From an uncultured Planctomycetaceae bacterium (GTDB lineage Bacteria; Planctomycetota; Planctomycetia; Planctomycetales; Planctomycetaceae), in the NCBI GenBank assembly GCA_903921605.1, contig CAIXQV010000202.1, positions 1 to 5,620 on the forward strand: 5,620 nt of DNA, read 5' to 3'. This document shows, in pieces, positions 1 to 5,620 of the stretch (its first letter is position 1; the number at the start of each line of letters is the position of its first letter). The notes under the pieces were generated by a model. It was not told the origin of the DNA and ran no database searches. It worked only from the letters and a program-made list of their open reading frames with translations. The translations under genes and the position numbers were made by a program.

Positions 1-933
1 CGTGCTCAGTTACAGAAGGCTGTGGAAGCGGGAGGCGTGACGCTGAATGGGCTTGTCCCGAAGGTGTCGCGACGCTTAAGGGTCAACGACCGCATCTGGG
101 TTCAATTGCCGGATGCAGAAGAATCAAATATCCAGGCCGAGAACATTCCGCTGGATATCCTGCATGAGGACGATGCGATTATCGTCGTCAATAAGCAGGC
201 CAATATGGTTGTCCATCCGGGGCGAGGCAACTCTCATGGCACGCTCGCAGCCGCATTGCAGTTCCACTTCAATTGTCTGAGTGACGTCGCGGGCCGACAC
301 CGACCAGGGATCGTGCATCGACTGGACCGTGATACGACCGGAGTGATTCTGATTGCTAAGGATAATCAGGTTCACCAGAAGATCAGCAGCCAGTTTGAAC
401 GGCGTGAAGTTCGTAAAGAATATCGAGCGATTGTGCGCGGCGTTCCGGAGCTGGCATCCGATTACATTCGCACCTTCGTGTGTGCTCATCCAAGAGTTCG
501 CGAGAAGATGATGGTCTGCCCTGAAGGCGGGAATGCTCGCGAAGCCGTCACCTTCTACAAGACGGCCGAGACTTACGGTGGCTACGCATTCGTGGATCTG
601 CATCCGCACACGGGGAGAACTCATCAACTGCGAGTACACATGCAGCACATCGCCTGCCCCATCGTTGCCGACCGCATGTATATTGGGCAGTCGGATTTTC
701 GGAAGTCAGAGATTCTGAGTTCTCTCAGTCGACGCAACAAGACCTCTGCGACAAACACTGCAGAGATTGATCCAACGGGGCCTGCTGATGATGTGCTCAT
801 CGCGCGGCAGGCTCTGCATGCGTTTCGCCTGATGATTCGTCATCCGATTACGGGCAAAGAGATTCAGTTTGAAGCACCATTGCCGGATGACTTTCAGCGA
901 ACACTCAGTTTTCTGAGGCAGTTCGCAGGTTAA
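1..933 (+). CDS. rluD: Ribosomal large-subunit pseudouridine synthase, RluD/RluA family (5' partial)
   Basis: Isomerises specific uridines of 23S rRNA to pseudouridine in the cytoplasm. The reading frame is open from base 1. The first codons read RAQLQKAVEAGGVTLNG, the middle of an S4 RNA-binding domain, so the true start lies upstream and the GTG at 22 is not the start. 310 residues are visible; full RluD proteins are usually about 320-350, so only a short N-terminus is missing. Numbering from base 1, the catalytic motif HRLDRDTTG has its Asp at residue 109 (bases 325-327). The second conserved strand, TGRTHQLR, is at about 204-211, and the C-terminal RQALHAFRL and FEAPLP blocks are at about 269 and 290. 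The loop between 'ADRMY' and 'RQALHA' is some 15 residues longer than I recall in E. coli RluD. The TAA stop is at 931-933. Family assignment is secure. The target uridines, and hence RluD versus RluC, cannot be read from sequence, so the symbol is best-guess. Confidence 0.93.
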   Translation, partial: RAQLQKAVEAGGVTLNGLVPKVSRRLRVNDRIWVQLPDAEESNIQAENIPLDILHEDDAIIVVNKQANMVVHPGRGNSHGTLAAALQFHFNCLSDVAGRHRPGIVHRLDRDTTGVILIAKDNQVHQKISSQFERREVRKEYRAIVRGVPELASDYIRTFVCAHPRVREKMMVCPEGGNAREAVTFYKTAETYGGYAFVDLHPHTGRTHQLRVHMQHIACPIVADRMYIGQSDFRKSEILSSLSRRNKTSATNTAEIDPTGPADDVLIARQALHAFRLMIRHPITGKEIQFEAPLPDDFQRTLSFLRQFAG

Positions 934-952
934 GTTCTTAATTGTCGATAGG

Positions 953-1004
953 AACCGCGCTGGCTGGAGATTTCATCGCTGTTTGGGCGCGCGGGTTCGT
1001 ATTT
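953..1004 (+). terminator. Possible weak terminator stem after rluD
   Basis: AACCGCGC at 953-960 can pair with GCGCGGGTT at 989-997 with one bulged G. This gives an 8-bp GC-rich stem with a long loop (28 nt), followed shortly by CGTATTTTG. The position, 20 bases after the stop codon, is right for a transcription terminator. The long loop and poor T-run make it weak, and termination could equally be Rho-dependent. Confidence 0.22.
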
Positions 1005-1067
1005 TGTTGGGATCGGACAGAAGTCGATTTGCTGCGTTTCAGGCCTTGAGGGCAGACACATCGAATG

Positions 1068-1087
1068 CCGGGGTCGCCAAGCCCCGG
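1068..1087. repeat. Small GC hairpin
   Basis: CCGGGG at 1068-1073 and CCCCGG at 1082-1087 form a perfect 6-bp stem around an 8-nt loop. No T-run follows on either strand, so it does not look like an intrinsic terminator. It lies just outside the larger inverted repeat and may be an independent structure or chance. Confidence 0.35.
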
Positions 1088-1111
1088 AATTATATGGACC
1101 GAAGAAAAGAA

Positions 1112-1253
1112 GGCCCGAAGAAGCCGTGAGTTTATTGTAGGGTGGGACCAGCGAAGCGCCGGCCCACCATTTGGAATGCAGAGAATCGGTGGGCCGGCGT
1201 TCGCGAACGCTCACTGGTCCCACCCTACGATAAAATCACAGCCTTTCCGGGCC
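1112..1253. repeat. 142-bp imperfect inverted repeat, REPIN/MITE-like, with two head-to-head GTAG-REP units
   Basis: The left arm (1112-1168) and right arm (1188-1253) are inverted copies separated by 19 bases. The outer parts, 1112-1135 against the reverse complement of 1230-1253, match at 19 of 24 positions. The core of each arm begins GTAGGGTGGGACCAG (GTAG at 1137-1140; its complement CTAC at 1225-1228) and ends in a CGCCGGCCCACC-type block. Each core is itself a hairpin. On the left, GGTGGG(A)CC(A)GCG pairs back with CGC(C)GGCCCACC around an AAG loop. The right copy carries an inserted perfect 14-nt palindrome, GCGTTCGCGAACGC, at 1197-1210. A GTAG tetranucleotide beside a bulged GC hairpin is the hallmark of REP sequences mobilised by RAYT (IS200-like TnpA_REP) transposases, and two inverted REPs form a REPIN. 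The structure is seen directly; REPIN identity and RAYT dependence are inferred. No RAYT gene is in the window. Confidence 0.8.
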
Positions 1254-1291
1254 TGAATCGCAATCCGAATTGCTGGGCATCGCCATGTGAA
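1251..1291 (+). repeat. Diverged direct repeat, copy 1
   Basis: This 41-base stretch matches 1353-1393 without gaps at about 30 of 41 positions. Conserved blocks are GCCTG, GAATTG, GCATCGCC and GTGAA at identical spacing. Its left end overlaps the last three bases of the inverted repeat. It looks like an old duplication with a 102-bp period. No coding role is evident, although on the minus strand both copies translate to an FTxRC..I..A.QA pattern. Confidence 0.5.
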
Positions 1292-1352
1292 AACATTCTT
1301 CAATAATCGACAATTCTTGAATCCGCCCGTTCCGCATGTCGTGCCCGCTTCA

Positions 1353-1393
1353 GCCTGCATTGCATTGGGAATTGAGCAGCATCGCCGAGTGAA
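1353..1393 (+). repeat. Diverged direct repeat, copy 2
   Basis: Second copy of the 41-base repeat, 102 bases downstream of the first, ending 48 bases before the ATP-grasp start codon. Because it sits in the probable leader or promoter region of that gene, the conserved GCATCGCC and GTGAA blocks could in principle be protein-binding sites rather than relics. The sequence alone does not decide this. Confidence 0.5.
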
Positions 1394-1441
1394 GAAGGCA
1401 CTGCGAGTTAAACCCACAACCAGTTAGCGTCCGGTTATCTC

Positions 1442-2725
1442 ATGCCACGTTTGCTACACCCCAATCTGATGTTCGAAGATGAGCTGGACGGGATTGCTCA
1501 CCGAGTTCCCGCGATGGCTCGAAAGTCAGCCGGGCAGTTGGCGGCCGTGATGGGATTGCTCGCATCGTCAATTAGATCGAATGCGGCATCAGATCAACAT
1601 GATATCGTGATCGTCGACGAAGACGCGGTTCCGTCAGAGATCCCAACAGCGTTGCAACATGTTCGCTTTGAAACGCACGCTTCTCTTGCCCAAAAAAACC
1701 TCGCGGATTATGAATTTCAGCCGTGGGGCTGGAGCAAAGCAGCGATCAATCTGGGGGCAAAACTTGGGCTCAAGTTCTCCTCGCCGGATCCGGGCGTCGT
1801 TAAGTTCGTCAATAGCCGTGAGTTTCTTGCGGCGCTGGATGGATGTTGGCCGCTTTCAGGAGAGGCCGAAGCAGGAGAACTGCCGGGCGGACGACTTTGC
1901 TGGTCTACGGCTCAGGTCAGCGAAGCATTGCGGGAGTTCGCTGGTTTGGGATTCGCGAAATGGGTGATCAAATCCAACCTCAGTCAGGCCTCACGAAACC
2001 GCGTGTGCGGTGATGGCATCGAGATTTCAGCAACGACTCAAAACTGGCTGCAGAAACGATTCATCGACAAGCAGCCTGTTTATGTGGAGCCATGGTTCGA
2101 GCGAGTTGCTGAGTGCGGACTACAGTTCGAGGTCCCGCCCTTAACGTCAGATCAGACGATCGAGTACATCGGCGGTTGTGAGATGCTGACGGATGATGCC
2201 GGGCGATATCGCGGCAGTATTGTGTCGACCGAAGTTGACGGTTGGTGGCTGCCGGCATTGGCCCCCTGCAGGAAGATCGCGGCCGCCGCGAGAGAGTTGG
2301 GATTCTTTGGCCCGATGGGAATGGATTGCATGCTTGTCTGGCACCCGATCGATAGGAAGCTTTGGCTTCGTCCGTGCCACGATGTGAATGGTCGGATCAC
2401 GATGGGGCGAGTGGCGTTGTCGCTTCGCCACTGGTTGCAGCCGGGTGAAATTGGGTTCTGGTGCCATGGCGTGGAGAAATCGCACACCGCCAGCCGGAAT
2501 CTCTTCGTGGAACAGCCTGGAGAGAACGTACGGATTATTCCAACGAGTCCGGCTATGTACGGCTCGGACCGCACGACTTTTCAGACGGCCTTGCTGATTT
2601 CAGCGGATTGTTGCCGCCTTACATCAGTCGTCAGCGAAATCCTGAGCCAGAATATCCGTGGTCCCTTTGATCCATTGAACGTTTCAGATTTCCGCACGGC
2701 TGCCAACGAGAAATTTTCGCCATGA
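1442..2725 (+). CDS. Uncharacterised ATP-grasp-like protein
   Basis: A 427-residue soluble protein with no signal peptide or membrane segment. ATP-grasp enzymes join a carboxylate to an amine or other nucleophile through an acyl-phosphate, using ATP and Mg2+. Residues 1-125 would form a pre-ATP-grasp region ([11 protein letters not shown] near 54-64). Features fitting the fold are [15 protein letters not shown] (174-188) with K177 as likely phosphate-binding lysine, VYVEPWF (213-219) with E217 at the adenine hinge position, [12 protein letters not shown] (287-298), and [15 protein letters not shown] (309-323), where D314, N316 and R318 resemble the metal-binding E/D-x-N-x-R signature. The start at 1442 gives the longest frame and lacks an evident Shine-Dalgarno; Met10 (ATG at 1469) is an alternative. 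The stop overlaps the start of the following glycosyltransferase gene (ATGA), implying coupled translation. The fold call comes from motif resemblance; substrate and product are unknown. A peptide ligase-like or glycoconjugate-modifying role is only a guess. Confidence 0.72.
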   Translation: MPRLLHPNLMFEDELDGIAHRVPAMARKSAGQLAAVMGLLASSIRSNAASDQHDIVIVDEDAVPSEIPTALQHVRFETHASLAQKNLADYEFQPWGWSKAAINLGAKLGLKFSSPDPGVVKFVNSREFLAALDGCWPLSGEAEAGELPGGRLCWSTAQVSEALREFAGLGFAKWVIKSNLSQASRNRVCGDGIEISATTQNWLQKRFIDKQPVYVEPWFERVAECGLQFEVPPLTSDQTIEYIGGCEMLTDDAGRYRGSIVSTEVDGWWLPALAPCRKIAAAARELGFFGPMGMDCMLVWHPIDRKLWLRPCHDVNGRITMGRVALSLRHWLQPGEIGFWCHGVEKSHTASRNLFVEQPGENVRIIPTSPAMYGSDRTTFQTALLISADCCRLTSVVSEILSQNIRGPFDPLNVSDFRTAANEKFSP

Positions 2726-2727
2726 CC
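2720..2727 (+). other. ATGA stop-start overlap between the ATP-grasp and GT2 genes
   Basis: The bases CCATGACC contain the GT2 start ATG (2722-2724) and the ATP-grasp stop TGA (2723-2725). The 4-base overlap is the classic arrangement for termination-reinitiation. No strong Shine-Dalgarno lies upstream (...ACGAGAAATTTTCGCC), which favours coupled translation and fixed co-production of the two proteins. Confidence 0.85.
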
Positions 2728-3561
2728 TCCCCCGAACAGCCTCTCCTACAGAATCTTCGTCCATGGTCCGCCGAATGGTATGATCAGCAGACACGAACCA
2801 TCGGGGAATCGGCCTGTCGCCAACTGGGCTTTTATGTCATCCCGGCGGAGATGCGTTTGTCCGTGGTGATCCCTGTTTATAACGAAGAGAAAACTCTGCG
2901 AGTTCTCGTGGATAAAGTTCGCCAGGTGCCGATCCGCAAAGAGTTGATTCTGATCGACGACTGCAGCAAGGATCGGACACGCGACGTCCTGAAAGCTCTG
3001 GAAGCAGAAGGCGGTCAGGACGATTTCAACAAGATTCGGATCTTCTTTCACGACGTCAATCAGGGAAAAGGCGCGGCTCTGAAGACCGGGTTTTCGCATG
3101 TCGAGGGAGACATTGTGATCATTCAGGATGCCGACCTGGAATACGATCCGGCCGAGTATCCGCGTTTGCTGCAGCCGATTGTTGAGAACAAAGCTGACGT
3201 CGTTTTCGGCAGCCGATTTTTAGGTGACCAGGCTCATCGAGTGCTCTACTTCTGGCACTATCTGGGCAATCGTTTTCTCACGACGTTGTCCAACTGCTTC
3301 ACGAATTTGAATCTCAGCGACATGGAGACATGTTACAAGGTCTTCCGTCGTTCCGTGATTGATGAGATTACTCCTAAGCTGGTGCAGAAACGCTTTGGCT
3401 TCGAGCCAGAGATTACCGCCCGAGTCGCTCGCCGACGTCTCCGAGTGTTTGAGACATCGGTCAGCTATGCAGGTCGAACCTATGCCGAAGGTAAAAAGAT
3501 CGGCTGGCGCGATGGCTTCAAGGCGCTGTACTGCATCGTCCGCTTCGGAATCGCAGACTGA
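2722..3561 (+). CDS. Family 2 glycosyltransferase, DPM1/polyprenyl-phosphate sugar transferase-like
   Basis: A 279-residue GT-A fold inverting transferase, expected to move a sugar from a nucleotide donor to a lipid phosphate or other acceptor at the cytoplasmic face. Motifs in order: [11 protein letters not shown] (46-56), DDCSKDRT (79-86), [11 protein letters not shown] (113-123), the donor/metal site QDADLEYDP (135-143, DxD at 136-138), FGSRF (162-166), ETCYKVFRR (202-210), [13 protein letters not shown] (225-237) and [17 protein letters not shown] (249-265). The last block is typical of DPM1-like bacterial GT2 enzymes. There is no hydrophobic C-terminal tail, so this is the soluble, anchor-less form. 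About 44 residues precede the GT domain. A start at Met44 (ATG 2851) is possible, but the ATG at 2722 overlaps the upstream stop and the extension reads as coding (ending ...[11 protein letters not shown]), so I keep it. Donor (GDP-mannose or UDP-sugar) and acceptor are undetermined; the nearby mannose-6-phosphate isomerase gene is compatible with mannose. Confidence 0.9.
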   Translation: MTSPEQPLLQNLRPWSAEWYDQQTRTIGESACRQLGFYVIPAEMRLSVVIPVYNEEKTLRVLVDKVRQVPIRKELILIDDCSKDRTRDVLKALEAEGGQDDFNKIRIFFHDVNQGKGAALKTGFSHVEGDIVIIQDADLEYDPAEYPRLLQPIVENKADVVFGSRFLGDQAHRVLYFWHYLGNRFLTTLSNCFTNLNLSDMETCYKVFRRSVIDEITPKLVQKRFGFEPEITARVARRRLRVFETSVSYAGRTYAEGKKIGWRDGFKALYCIVRFGIAD

Positions 3562-3741
3562 TTTGCAGATTAAAACAGGCAATGTGGCGAGCCCCGGTGG
3601 AACGTGGGGACTCGGGGAGTCACTGAGTACGTGCGATTGCTCATGAGTTGCAAATTGCTCTGTTCCGAATGCTGGACATCCTGATACGCTGACCAGAGGC
3701 TGTGATCCTCAATTCCTACTCCTAAAGCAAGCGTATTCAGA
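3562..3741 (+). other. 180-bp spacer between GT2 and manA, with small GC stems
   Basis: No gene is seen. AGCCCC (3590-3595) can pair with GGGG(A)CT (3606-3612), and GACTC-GGG-GAGTC (3609-3621) forms a 5-bp stem with a 3-nt loop. These two overlap and would compete, and CCCCG (3592-3596) could alternatively pair with CGGGG (3613-3617). There is no T-run, so an intrinsic terminator is not supported. CTCATGAG at 3638-3645 is a perfect 8-base palindrome in the probable manA promoter region. I cannot assign a -35/-10 pair or a Shine-Dalgarno for manA. Confidence 0.45.
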
Positions 3742-4713
3742 ATGCTTCCCCCACTGTTGTTTCAGCCCATTTTGAAAAGAATTCGCTGGGGTGGACGTCG
3801 GCTGGGTTCTTTGCTGCACAAGCCAATCGGCAGCGAGAACGATTACGCGGAAAGCTGGGAAGTCGCAGATCACGCGGATGGTCAGAGCATTGTCGCGACG
3901 GGGCCATTGGCCGGGCTGTCGCTCAGCGACTTGATGCGGGAGCACCGACGTGAGTTGCTGGGATGTCAGGATCAGCTGACACAGTTTCCATTGCTCATCA
4001 AGTTTCTGGATGCCAATGATTGGTTGTCATTACAGGTGCATCCGGATGATCGGCTGGCCAAACAATTTCAGGCCAATGAAAATGGAAAAACAGAGGCGTG
4101 GGTCATCCTGGAAGCTCGTCCTGACAGCCAGATCTGTTCCGGACTGAAGTCTGGTGTTACTCCGGAGCAACTACGACAGTCGCTGATTGCCGGCACTGTC
4201 GAAGAATGCCTGAATATGATCTCGGTCAAACGTGGCGACTGCGTATTCGTCCCGGCAGGAACGGTTCATGCGCTCGGACCCGGGATTGTTCTCGCGGAGG
4301 TTCAACAGCAAAGTAATCTGACGTTTCGACTCTTCGACTGGGGGCGTCTGGATGCGTCCGGGAAGGCTCGTCCAATTCACGTGGAAGAGTCAATTACCTG
4401 CACTGATTTCGATCTTGGCCCGGTGTTCCCGGTGAAGCCCGTTCAGTTGTGTGACCAGTCCCATGTCTTTGAAGAGCTTGTGCGATGCGAACATTTTGTG
4501 ATTCGACGGCATCGAATCATGGATCCGGCCCGAATGGTTATTGAGGATCGATTTCGGATTTTGATTGTCCTCGAAGGCACCATACAGGTTCGTACGAAAT
4601 TTGGTGCCGTTGTGATGCCGACCGGCACTACGGCGATACTGCCAGCTTGTTCCGGCGAAACAGCTTTGATCCCTTCAGGCTCAGCGATCGTTCTGGAAGT
4701 GCTCTGCCCCTGA
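3742..4713 (+). CDS. manA: Mannose-6-phosphate isomerase, class I (zinc cupin type)
   Basis: Interconverts fructose-6-phosphate and mannose-6-phosphate in the cytoplasm, feeding GDP-mannose synthesis or allowing mannose use. At 323 residues it matches the short, Bacillus-like class I enzymes (about 315). Visible signatures are an N-terminal P-I-L-K-R-I-R-W-G-G block (9-18), ESWEVADHADG (37-47), LIKFLDANDWLSLQVHPDD (85-103) with probable zinc ligands Gln98 and His100, GKTEAWVIL (115-123) with Glu118 as the third ligand, and VFVPAGTVHALGPG (168-181) with His176 as the fourth. The VLAEVQQQSNLTFRLFDWGR block (183-202) follows. The C-terminal cupin half (about 230-323) is less conserved, as usual. 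All four metal ligands are present, so the enzyme should be active. The ATG at 3742 gives the normal family N-terminus; no clear Shine-Dalgarno precedes it. It stands 180 bases after the GT2 gene on the same strand, so co-transcription is possible but not shown. Confidence 0.94.
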   Translation: MLPPLLFQPILKRIRWGGRRLGSLLHKPIGSENDYAESWEVADHADGQSIVATGPLAGLSLSDLMREHRRELLGCQDQLTQFPLLIKFLDANDWLSLQVHPDDRLAKQFQANENGKTEAWVILEARPDSQICSGLKSGVTPEQLRQSLIAGTVEECLNMISVKRGDCVFVPAGTVHALGPGIVLAEVQQQSNLTFRLFDWGRLDASGKARPIHVEESITCTDFDLGPVFPVKPVQLCDQSHVFEELVRCEHFVIRRHRIMDPARMVIEDRFRILIVLEGTIQVRTKFGAVVMPTGTTAILPACSGETALIPSGSAIVLEVLCP

Positions 4714-4773
4714 GATGACGCAGGCGTTGTTGCTTGCTTTGCCCTACCCTCGCTGATCTGCACCGGGACTGAT
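4714..4773. other. 60-bp spacer between convergent genes
   Basis: manA and the UDPGP-family gene end tail to tail here. I see no strong bidirectional terminator hairpin. The only pattern is a short direct repeat CTGATCT, twice within about 23 bases near the right end (about 4753-4775), which is likely chance. Confidence 0.5.
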
Positions 4774-5620
4774 CTACCAAGCGCAGAGGCTTTCCACGAA
4801 CGCGGCGGAACCATCACGCAGCCAGCCATCAAGCTGAGCCGGATCCTTGAGCTGTTGACCTCGCAATGTCGGCACGACCAGAAACGAACAGTTTACGTCT
4901 GACAGGGCTGTCATGTCGCCCCAGAGCTTTTCAAACTGCGAGACCGGGAAGACATCTTCCTGGCCATGGCCCCAGCGTTTCTTGACGTCTTTCAGAGTAA
5001 TGTACGTCGGCATGCGGCGCCCAAGTTCTCGAATGGCGGCATCCACGTTTTTCTGATTTGCCAGGGCTGCTCGATCAAGTCCAAAGATCTTCAGCAGGCG
5101 ATCGATATCGATCCATGTTGTGAGTGAGTTATACCACGACAGATGGAACTCATCTTCTTCGCGCGGCATGGCGAGTCCTTCGACGAGGCGAACTCGGCCA
5201 TCAACTTTTGCCAGCCCGCCGCCGCGATCTTCCAGACGGCGACTAATGACTTCAAATGAGAGATCTGCGTTCGACTGAATGTGCAGACCCAGGCAACCGG
5301 CGTCGAGATTTGCTCCCAGCGTATCGATGTTGTGCAGCATCAGATACTTGAGCTGTGGACGATCCTCCAGCATCTGCTTCAAAGTTCCGTTGCGCAGGAT
5401 GTTTGGCACTTCATACCAGTGACCCACGGGATGCATGCATTGCGAAGGCAGATTGTCTGTGTAGTCAGACGCTTCACCGGCCGTACGGGCCCAGTTCATG
5501 AGAGCCGCTCGCAGACTGCTGCGGACCTTTTCCTTCTGCACATCCAGAACTTGCTGGGAAGTTTCTTCCCACGCAAACTGGAGGTCACGCAGCGTTGGCA
5601 CCATGCGCAGGCCGACCGAG
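4774..5620 (-). CDS. UDPGP-family UDP-sugar pyrophosphorylase, C-terminal part (5' partial)
   Basis: Enzymes of this eukaryote-like family make UDP-glucose, UDP-GlcNAc or UDP-galactose from UTP and the sugar-1-phosphate. The frame stays open from the stop at 4774-4776 to the window edge. Codons upstream of the ATG at 5602-5604 continue a plausible protein (SVGLR then MVPTL), so that Met is probably internal and the N-terminus, with the nucleotide-binding glycine-rich loop, is outside. Counting from that Met, the family landmarks are [12 protein letters not shown] (58-69), [14 protein letters not shown] (88-101, the NxDNLGAxxD-like sugar/metal site), [19 protein letters not shown] (112-130), [14 protein letters not shown] (140-153) and [14 protein letters not shown] (158-171). 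The tail near 219-230 ([12 protein letters not shown]) and 240-248 (SFLVVPTLR) ends the catalytic domain. The spacing is family-like with no frameshift. It is not GalU, which belongs to a different family. The sugar specificity cannot be decided from this fragment. It lies opposite to manA and convergent with it. Confidence 0.8.
   Translation of the reverse strand, partial: SVGLRMVPTLRDLQFAWEETSQQVLDVQKEKVRSSLRAALMNWARTAGEASDYTDNLPSQCMHPVGHWYEVPNILRNGTLKQMLEDRPQLKYLMLHNIDTLGANLDAGCLGLHIQSNADLSFEVISRRLEDRGGGLAKVDGRVRLVEGLAMPREEDEFHLSWYNSLTTWIDIDRLLKIFGLDRAALANQKNVDAAIRELGRRMPTYITLKDVKKRWGHGQEDVFPVSQFEKLWGDMTALSDVNCSFLVVPTLRGQQLKDPAQLDGWLRDGSAAFVESLCAW

Larger units (their letters stand above)
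934..1441. other. 508-bp intergenic region without a credible gene
   Basis: Short open frames on both strands here (for example about 930-1223 and 1211-1417 on the minus strand, and 1065-1256 on the plus strand) translate mostly through palindromic repeat sequence and show no family motifs, so I do not call them genes. From left to right the region holds a weak GC stem just after rluD, a small CCGGGG/CCCCGG hairpin, a 142-bp inverted repeat, and a diverged 41-bp direct duplication. The remaining stretch up to 1441 should contain the promoter of the ATP-grasp gene, but I see no convincing -35/-10 pair. There is also no clear Shine-Dalgarno sequence before the ATG at 1442. Confidence 0.7.

Noticed and set aside
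124..648. Long minus-strand open frame (174 codons) inside the pseudouridine synthase gene
   Set aside because: It lies wholly antisense to a secure RluD-family gene, and its translation shows no family motifs. It is a codon-bias shadow.
930..1223. Minus-strand open frame of 97 codons in the spacer
   Set aside because: Much of it translates the inverted repeat (…AGASLVPPY…), and it overlaps structured non-coding sequence. It matches the typical spurious hypothetical protein produced by this repeat.
1112..1253. CRISPR array
   Set aside because: There are only two inverted copies, not several direct repeats with uniform spacers, and no cas genes.
1065..1256. Plus-strand open frame of 63 codons in the spacer
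   Set aside because: It runs straight through both arms of the palindrome, has no ribosome binding site and no recognisable domain.
1211..1417. Minus-strand open frame with an internal protein repeat (FTxRC..I..A.QA)
   Set aside because: The protein repeat is just the translation of the diverged DNA duplication, and the frame also enters the palindromic element. A decayed mini-gene cannot be excluded, but coding is not supported.
3609..3621. Intrinsic terminator after the GT2 gene
   Set aside because: The stem is only 5 bp and no T-run follows it.
3649..3700. Sigma-70 promoter starting at TTGCAA upstream of manA
   Set aside because: No TATAAT-like -10 element occurs at 16-18 bases spacing. 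GATACG is about 22 bases or more from any -35-like hexamer.
4753..4775. CTGATCT direct repeat between the convergent genes
   Set aside because: A seven-base repeat in two copies is compatible with chance and has no associated structure.
4443..4832. Minus-strand open frame of 129 codons over the end of manA and the convergent spacer
   Set aside because: It is antisense to conserved manA sequence and overlaps the end of the UDPGP gene in another frame. Its composition is low in family-like motifs and no start signal is visible.

Overview
The window reads as ordinary chromosome from a planctomycete (phylum Planctomycetota, probably the Planctomycetaceae/Rubinisphaera/Gimesia side). This is a judgement from protein style and moderate GC, not from a marker gene. 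Pointers are a soluble DPM1-like glycosyltransferase with a '...FYVIP...[10 protein letters not shown]' lead-in, an eukaryotic-type UDPGP-family pyrophosphorylase, an orphan ATP-grasp protein, start codons without clear Shine-Dalgarno sequences, and a palindromic intergenic repeat of a kind I associate with this phylum.

Layout. 1-933 (+) is the end of an RluD/RluA-type 23S rRNA pseudouridine synthase, cut at its 5' end by the window edge. 934-1441 holds no credible gene. It carries a 142-bp imperfect inverted repeat built like two head-to-head REP units (REPIN/MITE-like), followed by a diverged 41-bp direct duplication with a 102-bp period. 1442-2725 (+) is an uncharacterised ATP-grasp-like protein. 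Its TGA overlaps the ATG of a GT2 family glycosyltransferase at 2722-3561 (+) in an ATGA junction, so the two are very likely co-translated. 3562-3741 is a short spacer with small GC hairpins. 3742-4713 (+) is a class I zinc mannose-6-phosphate isomerase. A 60-bp spacer separates it from a convergent gene, 4774-5620 (-), the C-terminal part of a UDPGP-family nucleotide-sugar pyrophosphorylase whose N-terminal part lies outside the window.

Functionally the right-hand two thirds are about sugar activation and transfer. ManA links fructose-6-P and mannose-6-P, the UDPGP enzyme makes a UDP-sugar, and the GT2 enzyme resembles polyprenyl-phosphate mannosyl/glucosyl transferases. The ATP-grasp protein coupled to the GT2 is the only member without a known role. 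The proximity suggests, but does not prove, a shared glycoconjugate pathway. I see no CRISPR array, defence system, prophage, tRNA or rRNA, and no convincing new multi-gene system. The points most worth following are the ATP-grasp/GT2 pair and the REPIN-like element.
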